Below are positions 43,991 through 52,010 of a stretch of DNA of 64,000 bases, in pieces. The DNA is taken from the NCBI GenBank assembly GCA_016194865.1, contig JACQAT010000009.1, positions 1 through 64,000 of the forward strand, read 5' to 3'. Source of the DNA: Chloroflexota bacterium (GTDB lineage Bacteria; Chloroflexota; Limnocylindria; P2-11E). The stretch's first letter is position 1; each line of letters begins with the position of its first letter. Under the pieces are notes generated by a model that made no database searches, was not told the DNA's origin, and saw only the letters and a program-made list of their open reading frames with translations. The translations under genes were made by a program, and so were the position numbers.

Positions 43991-44653
43991 CTAGTCGGTT
44001 TGTCGCTCCGAATTCGGCTCCGGGGGATCAGCGGCCGGCGGCTGCTCGTATTTGGCCTTGAACGCCGTCCGGGCGCGCGCGATCCGGCTTCTGACGGCGG
44101 TCATGGAGACCCCCTGGATGGCGGCGATCTCCTGGTAGGAGTAGCCCTCGAGCGCGTGCAGGAGCAGCGCGCTGGCGTTCTCGGGAGGCAACCCGCCGAG
44201 CGCCCGGCGCAGGCTCTCGCGGTCGGCGACGCGCCCGTGGTCATCGCCCTCGTGCGGCTCCTCGGCGGTGCCGTGGACGGCCCCAAGGCGTACCCAGCTG
44301 AAACGCCTGCGGCGGCGGAGGTGGTCGATCGCCGCGTTGTTGGCGATGCGATAGAGCCACGGCAGCACGCGATGCTCCCGCGTCAGCGTGCGCATCGCGC
44401 CGAACGCCTTGGTGAACGTCTCCTGGGTGACGTCGTCCGCCACATCGGGATCGGCCACGAGTCGCAGGAGGAAGCCATAGATCCGGCCTCGATACGCCGC
44501 GTAGATCGCCTCGAGCGCATCGGCCGGGGCCTCGTGCGCGAGCGCGACCAGCTGCGCGTCGGACAGCACGCCGGCCTCGACGACGCTCGCCCCGCCGGCA
44601 CCGCCCTCGGGACGAAGCGCCGAAGAGAAGAGCGCGCCGGCGCGGGCGTTCAT
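43991..44653 (-). CDS. RNA polymerase ECF sigma factor
   Basis: 220 residues. Region 2 (about 48-120) has YRGRIYGFLLRLV, DVADDVTQETFTKAF and the -10-binding LPWLYRIANNAAID. Region 4 (about 150-205) has the helix-turn-helix GYSYQEIAAIQGVSMTAVRSRI. There is no region 3, as expected of ECF factors. The anti-sigma gene follows with an 18-nt gap. Its regulon is unknown; the neighbouring secreted proteins are natural candidates. Confidence 0.92.
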   Translation of the reverse strand: MNARAGALFSSALRPEGGAGGASVVEAGVLSDAQLVALAHEAPADALEAIYAAYRGRIYGFLLRLVADPDVADDVTQETFTKAFGAMRTLTREHRVLPWLYRIANNAAIDHLRRRRRFSWVRLGAVHGTAEEPHEGDDHGRVADRESLRRALGGLPPENASALLLHALEGYSYQEIAAIQGVSMTAVRSRIARARTAFKAKYEQPPAADPPEPNSERQTD

Positions 44654-44684
44654 CGCGGCAGGGTACCGGAGGTGGCCTGGCCGG

Positions 44685-45167
44685 TCATCGCCTGACCATC
44701 CTGACGTCGAGGTCGCGGGGCCCCGTTGTCCGTACGGTCTGATCGACCTGCGCGTACCCGTCCTTGCTGAAATGGAACTCGTACATCACGTCCACCTGGG
44801 GGAAGTCGATGACCCAACGCCCGTCGGCGTCCGTCGTGATGCTCGTGAAGTGGCATTCGCCGGGACCGATGTGGACGCAGACACCCGGCAGGGGCTTGCC
44901 ATCGCCGTCCAGGACCTGGCCGGTCCAGCGCCAATGCCCGGCGGGCACGGTGGGGCCGGGTGTCAGGAGCTTGAACGGCGTTCCCTCCGCGAGCGGCGTG
45001 GCCGCGACCGGGATCGGCTCGAGCGTCGACAGCGGCGACGCGGTCTGGGGCGCGAAGGCGCGGAAGACGAGCGCGCCTGCCGCGAGCACGACGATCAGCC
45101 CGCCCGCGAGCAGGGGCGCGAGCGCGCGAGCGTCGCGACGACGGACCGCCGCCCACCAGGTCTTGAT
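44685..45167 (-). CDS. Membrane-anchored carboxypeptidase-regulatory-domain protein, non-standard start
   Basis: 160 residues if begun at an ATC at 45167. The frame is open from a stop at 45261-45263. The membrane helix LAPLLAGGLIVVLAAGALVF precedes a CarboxypepD_reg-like beta-sandwich (GQVLDGDGKPLPGVCVHIG, TTDADGRWVIDFP). No ATG, GTG or TTG lies before the helix; the first GTG (45089) would cut it. A strong Shine-Dalgarno GAGGGGGAG ends 7 nt before ATC AAG, so ATC (or a nearby CTG) is the likely start. The same domain type opens the secreted protein just upstream. Confidence 0.62.
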   Translation of the reverse strand: MKTWWAAVRRRDARALAPLLAGGLIVVLAAGALVFRAFAPQTASPLSTLEPIPVAATPLAEGTPFKLLTPGPTVPAGHWRWTGQVLDGDGKPLPGVCVHIGPGECHFTSITTDADGRWVIDFPQVDVMYEFHFSKDGYAQVDQTVRTTGPRDLDVRMVRR

Positions 45168-45280
45168 TCCGATGCTCCCCCTCGTCGTGATCGTGTCGAC
45201 CTCGGCTCTTCCGCCGGTCTCGCCTTTCGTGCGCGGAGGCGCGGCAAAGTCTGCCGCACCTCACATGGTGCCGTGCGCCG

Positions 45281-47107
45281 TTACGGCGTGCTGGCCGGGA
45301 ATCCCTCGTAGATCATCGCGTTGTCCCCGCCCGTCGCGAGCTCGATGACGATCGCGTCGACGGTCCCGCCCGTCGCGTCGACGACGACCGCGAACTGCGT
45401 GTCGTTCGGCAGCTCCGGAACGTCGCGTGGATCGATGCGGATGCCGGCGCCCGCGGTCAGCGCGACGGTCTGCGTGTGCACGATGGAGCCGTCGCTGAAC
45501 TTGTACCAGCGCAGCTGCGCCGACGTCGCGGTGACGGATTGCAGCAGGATCGGCGTGGTCCACCCCGCGGCGCCGCCCAGCGTCTTCGTCACGTTCGGCA
45601 GGAAGACCCTGGCCGACGCCTTGGTCGCCGCCGAGTAGCCCATGGCCGTCGCGTCGCTGATGACGTTGACCGCGGCGGCGATCGCGCCGCCATTCGAAGT
45701 GATGCTGAACGTGAACTCGCCGTCGGCGAGGCAGTTGCTGGCCCCGCTCGGGCCGCACAGCACGTTCGAGGTGCTGTCCCCGTTCTGGTAGCGAGGGTCG
45801 AACGCCGCCGAGCGTGTCGGATCGATGTTGCCAAGGGGGAACGCGGCGGGCGTACCGCCGCCGAGCGGCGTGAACGTGATGGTCGGACTCGCCGCGATCG
45901 TGCCCACGTTCTGCACGACGACGGTCGAGATCCGTCCGATGCCCTGCGCGTTCTTCGCCGCGTACGGGCCGTAGATCGTCTGCGCCCCCGAGGCCGTGCC
46001 GTTCGTGCTGTACGCGACCGGATGGACCTCGCTCGCGCTGTCCTTGTGCGTGTTCACGACGACCGCGATGGGATCGGCCGCGGTGACCGTGACCGAATAC
46101 GCGGTGCCGTCGACGAGGCCCGGCGTGCTGTTCGGATCCACGAATTGCGAACGGCCGGGCTCGATGACCCGGAGGACCGTCACCGGCGGGGCCGAGCTCG
46201 TGCGTGACACGAACTGGGCGTTCGCGGTCGTGCTCTGCGTGCCGAGGTTCTGGATGATGAACGGCGTCACGAAGCCGAAGAAGCGCCGCGTGATGTTCGG
46301 CAGGAAGACGCTCTTCGCGCCCTCCGAGGCGCCGACGTAGGAGAGCGCTTCGGCGCGCTCGCCGACGCCCTGGTGCTCGTTCACGACGGACACCACCGGA
46401 GCGCCGTAGCTGCGCACGACGACCGAGAACTGGCTGTCGTCGGCCAGCGTCACATCGTTGTTCGGAACGTACGCGTACGACGTGCCGGACGCGCGATCGA
46501 CGCTGTAGCGCTTCACGCAGGTGCCATCGGAGAACTTGTAGAAGCTGATCTCCATCGTCGTGTTCACGACACCGGTGTTCTGCACGATGAACGGCGTTTG
46601 GAAGCCGGTCGGCCCGCCGAGCGTCTTGGTGATGTTCGGCAGGTACGCCGACGAGGTCGGGACGTCGGCGCGCGCGGTCACGCAGGGCGCCGGCGGTTGC
46701 GGGGCAGGCGGGGCGTTCGCGTCCCGCACCATCTGCGCGTTCACGGTCGTGGCGCCGTTCACGATCACCCCGGGGATCTGGACCGGCGTGCCGTACGCGC
46801 AGGACGGTCCGCCAGGCGTGACGAGACACCCCGCGTTGTCCTTGAAGAAGCCGACGTCCCAGGCGAGGCCGTCGGGCGCGCCCTCGAGAGAGACCGTCCA
46901 CGCTCCGCCCGTCTTGGTGAACGTGGCGCAGCGGGCCGGCGGTCCGATCGTCACGCAGACGCCGACGATCGGCTGGCTGGTGTCCTTGTCGGTGACGATG
47001 CCGCTCAGCACCCCGTGGCTGGCGGCCGCGGGGAGCGAGAAGCTCAACGTGGTCGCGAGCAGGGCGAGCACCGCGAGCGCGATGCAGGCGCGTCGTGTAA
47101 CGGTCAT
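45281..47107 (-). CDS. Secreted protein with carboxypeptidase-regulatory domain and tandem LPN modules
   Basis: 608 residues. Signal peptide ends near PAAASHG. Residues 32-120 are a CarboxypepD_reg-like sandwich (GIVTDKDTSQPIVGVCVTIG). The rest holds about four related modules of some 110 residues, opened by motifs like YLPNITKTLGG, FLPNITRRFFG and FLPNVTKTLGG, each with a TPFIVQNTG-like strand. Such modules are common in extracellular Chloroflexota proteins. Shine-Dalgarno GGAGGGGG lies 6 nt before the ATG. The 143-bp gap upstream shows no clear terminator. Probably an adhesin or matrix protein. Confidence 0.78.
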   Translation of the reverse strand: MTVTRRACIALAVLALLATTLSFSLPAAASHGVLSGIVTDKDTSQPIVGVCVTIGPPARCATFTKTGGAWTVSLEGAPDGLAWDVGFFKDNAGCLVTPGGPSCAYGTPVQIPGVIVNGATTVNAQMVRDANAPPAPQPPAPCVTARADVPTSSAYLPNITKTLGGPTGFQTPFIVQNTGVVNTTMEISFYKFSDGTCVKRYSVDRASGTSYAYVPNNDVTLADDSQFSVVVRSYGAPVVSVVNEHQGVGERAEALSYVGASEGAKSVFLPNITRRFFGFVTPFIIQNLGTQSTTANAQFVSRTSSAPPVTVLRVIEPGRSQFVDPNSTPGLVDGTAYSVTVTAADPIAVVVNTHKDSASEVHPVAYSTNGTASGAQTIYGPYAAKNAQGIGRISTVVVQNVGTIAASPTITFTPLGGGTPAAFPLGNIDPTRSAAFDPRYQNGDSTSNVLCGPSGASNCLADGEFTFSITSNGGAIAAAVNVISDATAMGYSAATKASARVFLPNVTKTLGGAAGWTTPILLQSVTATSAQLRWYKFSDGSIVHTQTVALTAGAGIRIDPRDVPELPNDTQFAVVVDATGGTVDAIVIELATGGDNAMIYEGFPASTP

Positions 47108-47250
47108 GTGATCCCCCTCCAGCGTCGGCGCAGGGCCTGAGCACTGCGGATCCGGTGCCTACTGGGAAAGAACGCGTGAACCGGACACATGCTACCAGCG
47201 GAATGGCGTGAAATCAGCCATATCGCGCGAAACGTTACACGGCTGGGTGT

Positions 47251-48393
47251 TCATCTCCAATACAGGCGTTCGACGCTGGCGAGGGCCTGCTCGTCGGTCC
47301 CGGCGCCGGTCAGGTGCCAGATAGCACCCTCGCCCGCGATGAGCCTTCCCTGGAAGCGCGCGAGGGACGCCGGCGCGATCTCGGTCCACGTCGAGGTCGC
47401 CGGATCCCAGAGCTCGGAACGCGGCGTCGGCGTGAAGTCGCGCGGCCCGGGGATCACCGGCAGGCCGCCGGTGACGATGACGCGGCCGTCCGGCAGGGTC
47501 GCCGCCGACGGCAGCATCCGCGGCTCGGCGAGGCTGCCGCTGTACACGAAGGTGCCGGTGCGGCGGTCGTAGCGCTCGGTCATACCCGAAGCGGAGCGCT
47601 GGCCCCCGATAAGCAGCACGTCGCCGTCGGGCAGCTGCACGGTGGCATGCAGCACGCGATCGGCGAGCGTCGCGGGGCCCTCGTCCCAGCGATCACGCGC
47701 GGGGTCGTAATAGAGAGAGAGCTTCGCGGGGAGCGAGTTCTTGCCCTCGAGCCCGCCGGCGAGCAGGACGCGGCCATCGGGCAGCGTGACCAGGGAGAAA
47801 TCGCCGCGCACCTGCGGGAGCGACATCGCCGAGGTCCAGCGATCGGTTCGCGGGTCGTAGATCTCCGCTGACGAGATGAGCCGCGGCCCGTCGTAGCCGC
47901 CCGCGACGAGGATGCGGCCGTCGGGCAATGCGGCGGCGCCGTGGCCGGTCCGCGCGCGCGCCATCGGGCGCGCGACCTGCCACGTGCGCGTGAACGGATT
48001 GAAGACGTCGACGCGATCGAGCACGGACCAATGATCCCCGCGCCACTCGCTGCCGCCGGCGATGACGACGCGCTCGCCCCAGCCGGTCGTCGCGCTCATG
48101 TTCACGCGGCCGGGGAGCCGGTCCGCGAGGAGCCTGCTCTTTTCCGTGACGGGATCGAAGAGCTCGCTCGTCTCATTGACGACGTTCGGTGTGTCGCGGT
48201 CGAGGCCGCCGACGATCAGGAACTCGCCGGTCGCGAGCGGCACGACGGTCGCGTAGGCGCGCGGCACGCTCAGCTCGCCGGAGGACGCCCACTCGGCGAC
48301 GAGCGGAGCGCCATCGCCACGCGCGCTGAAGACCGCGCCGCCAAGAAGGAGCAGTGTGAATGGGATGGGCAGCAGGGCCGAGGGACGAGGCAT
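47251..48393 (-). CDS. Secreted Kelch-repeat protein
   Basis: 380 residues. An N-terminal signal peptide ends near SARGDG. Five to six Kelch motifs follow, each with a GG doublet, spaced aromatic residues and a LPDGRVLLAGG-like strand (EFLIVGGLD, RILVAGGYDG, RVLLAGGLEG, DVLLIGGQ, RVIVTGG), giving one six-bladed propeller. No catalytic copper ligands of galactose oxidase were noticed. The ATG overlaps the amidase stop as TGATG, so the pair is coupled; it may bind wall or glycan beside the amidase. Confidence 0.8.
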   Translation of the reverse strand: MPRPSALLPIPFTLLLLGGAVFSARGDGAPLVAEWASSGELSVPRAYATVVPLATGEFLIVGGLDRDTPNVVNETSELFDPVTEKSRLLADRLPGRVNMSATTGWGERVVIAGGSEWRGDHWSVLDRVDVFNPFTRTWQVARPMARARTGHGAAALPDGRILVAGGYDGPRLISSAEIYDPRTDRWTSAMSLPQVRGDFSLVTLPDGRVLLAGGLEGKNSLPAKLSLYYDPARDRWDEGPATLADRVLHATVQLPDGDVLLIGGQRSASGMTERYDRRTGTFVYSGSLAEPRMLPSAATLPDGRVIVTGGLPVIPGPRDFTPTPRSELWDPATSTWTEIAPASLARFQGRLIAGEGAIWHLTGAGTDEQALASVERLYWR

Positions 48394-51300
48394 CACTGGC
48401 TTGTCAGGATAGCCACGCCGATCGGGACGTCCTTCCCCGAGAACCAGCTGACACCCTCCTGCACGAGATCGAAGCGCACCGTGTAGACGCCGCTCAGCGG
48501 CGCGCGCACGAGCGCGTTCAGTGCCACGCTCTGACCCGGAGCGACGATGCCCGGAAGCGCGCTGCGCAGCCCGTCCCACGCCACCACCGTGCCGTCGGCG
48601 GCGATCAGGTGGTACGAGAGGTTGAACAGGCCGCCCTGCCACTGCAGCGATCCGGTGTTCGTCACGGTCACGGGGATCTGAAGGACGGTCCCGCTCGGGC
48701 CCGCCGCCGACGCGGGGACCTCGTAGAGCGCGCCGTACTGCGGCACCGCCACGTCGATGGCGACGGCGGGGAGCTGCATCCCTTGATCCGAGAACCACGA
48801 CACGCCCTCGCGCACGATGTCCCAGCGCAGCGTCCAGGCACCCGGCGCGGGCGGCCCGGCGACCGATGCGGTGAGCTGGCGGACCTCCCCGATGCGCAGT
48901 CCGCCGAGCGAGGTCCGCTTACCGTCCCATACGGCGGCGCGGCCCGACGCGTCGTACCAGTGGTACGAGAGGTTCACGGTGCCATCGAAGTCGAAGTTCG
49001 AAAGGTTCTGCACGCGCATCGTGACCGCGCTCGTCATTCGCGTCGGGAGCGTCGACGGCGTGCGGCTCGCGTCGATCGAGCCGCCGTAGAACGGCGCGAC
49101 GAACGGCGAGACCTTCACGAGCTGATCGAAGGTCGCGACGCCCTTGCCGCTGAACCACAAGACCCCCTCTTCGACGAGGTCCCAGCGCAGCAGGTAGTTG
49201 CCGGGGTACTGCGGGAAGCGCACCTGCGCCTGCAGCGTGGCCGTGCCGCCGACGCCGACGTCGGCCGGCAGCTTCGTGCGCAGCCCGTCCCACACCGCCG
49301 TGCGGTTCTCGCTGAGCGACCACCAGTGGTAGCTCAGCGTGACGGGGTTGGCGCCGCCGCTCGGCCACGCGAAGTTGCCGCTGTTGCCGATCTGGATCGG
49401 GACGGCGCTCTGCGCGCCGCTCATCGCGAGCGTCGTCGCCTGCGGGACATAGCTCGCGCCGTAGCTCTTGATGAGCGGACCGTTCACGGTGACCGGGAAG
49501 CTCGGCGTCAGGACGCCCTTCGTCGAGAACCAGGCCACGCCCTCTTGCACGAGATCGAACGTGAGACGGAACGTGCCGCCGTTCGGCGGGGCCTGCACCT
49601 GCGCGGTCAGCGCGACGGACGCACCGGGGGCCAGATCCGCAGGCAGCTTCGTGCGCGGGCTGTCGTAGACGACGGCCTTCCCCGCCGCGTCGTACCAGTG
49701 ATAGCCGAGCGAGATCGGCGTGCCGCTCGTCGTGGGGAGGACACCGCGCCCCGTGTTCGTGACGGTCACCGGGACGTTCAGCGTCGCGTTCGCTGCGACC
49801 GGCGCCTGCGGCATCGTCACCGCGTACGTCGCGGAGTAGTTGACGAGGACGGCGATCGAGGTGTCGTCGACCGCGATGCCGCGGTCGCCGAAGCGGAACT
49901 CGTTCGTCTTCTCGAGGTCGAGCGTCAGCGTGTAGTTCGTCGGATAGAGCGGCGCGACGACCGGGATGTTCACGGTGATCGTCTGTCCTGGCTGGACATC
50001 GAACGGCAGGGGCAGCTTCGTGAGGCCGGGGAACCTATTCCCGGTCGAGGTGCTCGTCCACGTGTAGCTGAACTGGACCGGGTTGACCCCGCCGGCGTTC
50101 CACGTCCGGCCGCCGTCGTTGGCGACGATCACCTTGATCAGCTTCACCTCGCCGGCGACGAACGAGTTCGGGATGTTGTCGTCCTGCCAGTCGGCGCTCC
50201 AGTCCGTCGACCGCAGCCAGCTCTCGCGATACGGCGTGCCGTACAGCTGGTTCCACCACACGCCGGCGGTCTGGAGATCCCAGCGCACGACGTAGCTGCC
50301 CTGCGCGGGAGCGCTGAAGGGGATCGTGACGACCGTCGTCGCGCCCGGCGCGAGCGGCGCCTGCAGCACCGCCGCCGTCCCCTGCGGCGTCACGACGACG
50401 CCGTCGCGCAGCATGCGGTACGAGACCGCGGTCGACGCCGGGATCGGAGTGGTGCCGCGGTTCGTGATCGACACGGGGACGCTGCTGGTCGCGCCGGGAT
50501 ACGTGCCGTGCGCGAGACCCGGCTCGATGCGCACCAGGTTCGTGTAGCCCTGGATCACCGCGTTCTGCGCGAGCGCGCGCAGGCCGGGGAGCATGTTGTA
50601 GATGCCGGCGCCGGGGCAGCCTGTCTGCCCGCCGCTCTGACCGACCACGTAGTTGGAGTCCCGGTGCCCCTGGAGGTTCGGCGGGTTGCTCGCCACATCG
50701 ACCCAGGTGCCATCGGTCCGCTGCTCCTGGTGCGTGAACGGGTCGTTGCCGAACGGCTGCACGCCGTACTGCGCGAACTTCAGCGCGATGATGTTCGCGA
50801 TCGCGCCCTGCAGCTGACCCGTCGGCTGCGCGACGCTGTAGTCGCCGATCGCGGCGACGCCGAACGCGCCGTTGTTCCAGCCATACGCGTGGCCGCCGGT
50901 GGTGTGGTCGCCGCCCTGCCGGCCGGTCCAGATGTTGCCGAACTTGTCGACGAGGTAGTTGTAGCCGATGTCGCCCCAGCCACGGGTGACCGCGTGGTAG
51001 TAGTAGATGCCGCGGATCGTCGACGCGACGTTGCTCCCGCCGTCGTCGGTCACGGTGTGGTGGACGATCGCCTTGGTGTGCGGCTTCTGATACTGCGGGG
51101 TCCACTTCATCAGCGATTCGTCCGCGCCCCAGTCCTGGCGCGTGAGGATCTTCGGCGCCCCGGCCGCGGCCAGCGAATACGGCGCCGTCATGTCGGCGAG
51201 CGCGCCGCGCACGTCGTTCAGGAGGCGCGCGACCGGGCCCGCGTTGAGGTCGTCGACGTCCATGAAGGTGAGCCCGACGCGCACGAGCGCGCTCGGATCC

Positions 51301-51785
51301 CCCGCGGTGAGCCACACGCGGTACTGCGCGTAGCGCGCGGCCTCCACCGCGAGCGGCGGCGCGTACCACTCGTTGCGATCGAGCGCGGCCATGTCCTCGT
51401 CTGGCCTGCGCTGGACCCAGTCGCTCCATTGACGCGCGTCGGCCGAGGTGCGGAGCTCGAAGAAGATCGTGTCCTGCGTGTCGCGCTCCGCGATCCAGTG
51501 CAGACCGACGCGGTCGAAGAGCTGCCCGCTGTCCACGACATCGGAGGTGACCACGAGCGTCGGCGCCTCGGTGCTGCCGGTGTCGGCGGAGCCCAGGATC
51601 GTCACCGGCCGGGCGAGCTGGCCGCCGTTGCTCGCGGGCGCGAGCTGGGTGACCTCATTCGCGACGACGACGCCGGAGGCGCGAGTCGCGGCGAAGCTCG
51701 GATGCTCCGACTGGGGGACACCCATGAAGAGGATGAGGCCGCACAGCAGTGCGAGCCGCTTCGGACCGAGCAGACGTCGGCGCAC
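48393..51785 (-). CDS. N-acetylmuramoyl-L-alanine amidase (PGRP/Amidase_2) with Ig-like modules
   Basis: 1130 residues from GTG 51785, which has an ideal AGGAAGAGGGA upstream; a start at 51809 lacks one. Signal peptide spans about 10-35. The PGRP-type amidase (about 205-400) has AIVHHTVT with His242/243, GYNYLVDKFGNIWTGR, LQGHRDSN and TGCPG as zinc ligands. Five to six NBR1-like Ig modules follow, with motifs such as YHWYDAAGKAVVYDSPRTKL and LVQEGVSWFSGKDV. It cleaves between muramic acid and the peptide stem. The repeats probably hold it on the wall or glycan. Confidence 0.88.
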   Translation of the reverse strand: MRRRLLGPKRLALLCGLILFMGVPQSEHPSFAATRASGVVVANEVTQLAPASNGGQLARPVTILGSADTGSTEAPTLVVTSDVVDSGQLFDRVGLHWIAERDTQDTIFFELRTSADARQWSDWVQRRPDEDMAALDRNEWYAPPLAVEAARYAQYRVWLTAGDPSALVRVGLTFMDVDDLNAGPVARLLNDVRGALADMTAPYSLAAAGAPKILTRQDWGADESLMKWTPQYQKPHTKAIVHHTVTDDGGSNVASTIRGIYYYHAVTRGWGDIGYNYLVDKFGNIWTGRQGGDHTTGGHAYGWNNGAFGVAAIGDYSVAQPTGQLQGAIANIIALKFAQYGVQPFGNDPFTHQEQRTDGTWVDVASNPPNLQGHRDSNYVVGQSGGQTGCPGAGIYNMLPGLRALAQNAVIQGYTNLVRIEPGLAHGTYPGATSSVPVSITNRGTTPIPASTAVSYRMLRDGVVVTPQGTAAVLQAPLAPGATTVVTIPFSAPAQGSYVVRWDLQTAGVWWNQLYGTPYRESWLRSTDWSADWQDDNIPNSFVAGEVKLIKVIVANDGGRTWNAGGVNPVQFSYTWTSTSTGNRFPGLTKLPLPFDVQPGQTITVNIPVVAPLYPTNYTLTLDLEKTNEFRFGDRGIAVDDTSIAVLVNYSATYAVTMPQAPVAANATLNVPVTVTNTGRGVLPTTSGTPISLGYHWYDAAGKAVVYDSPRTKLPADLAPGASVALTAQVQAPPNGGTFRLTFDLVQEGVAWFSTKGVLTPSFPVTVNGPLIKSYGASYVPQATTLAMSGAQSAVPIQIGNSGNFAWPSGGANPVTLSYHWWSLSENRTAVWDGLRTKLPADVGVGGTATLQAQVRFPQYPGNYLLRWDLVEEGVLWFSGKGVATFDQLVKVSPFVAPFYGGSIDASRTPSTLPTRMTSAVTMRVQNLSNFDFDGTVNLSYHWYDASGRAAVWDGKRTSLGGLRIGEVRQLTASVAGPPAPGAWTLRWDIVREGVSWFSDQGMQLPAVAIDVAVPQYGALYEVPASAAGPSGTVLQIPVTVTNTGSLQWQGGLFNLSYHLIAADGTVVAWDGLRSALPGIVAPGQSVALNALVRAPLSGVYTVRFDLVQEGVSWFSGKDVPIGVAILTSQ

Positions 51786-51979
51786 GGTTCCCTCTTCCTT
51801 CCCCGCCACCGTCCCCGACGCTCTGTCGATTCTGGGGCCATGCCGATGCGGCGTCTATGTCTAATGAGGAGCGAAGCGCGCTGTTACGTAGATAGGGAGG
51901 AGCGAGCGAGGGAGGGCTTAGCCCGGCCGAGGGAGTCCACCAGCCCTGAGCCGCGCCGCGGCCTTCGATGCGAAGCGAG

Positions 51980-52010
51980 AAGGACGCTGCGCATTGAAAG
52001 GACGCTGCGC
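51980..52010. repeat. Short direct repeat downstream of the SpoIID-like gene
   Basis: aaggacgctgcgc occurs twice, 18 nt apart, directly next to the stop at 52011. The same core, ctgcgcatgaaaagaaggac, is echoed near 38855-38874 beside the gene C terminator. The interval 51786-52010 has no gene; I see this repeat and no clean T-run hairpin. Confidence 0.5.

Noticed and set aside
45241-45257. Terminator hairpin gcggca/tgccgc after the LPN-module protein
   Set aside because: Only six base pairs, no T-run, and it lies within an open reading frame leading to the next gene.
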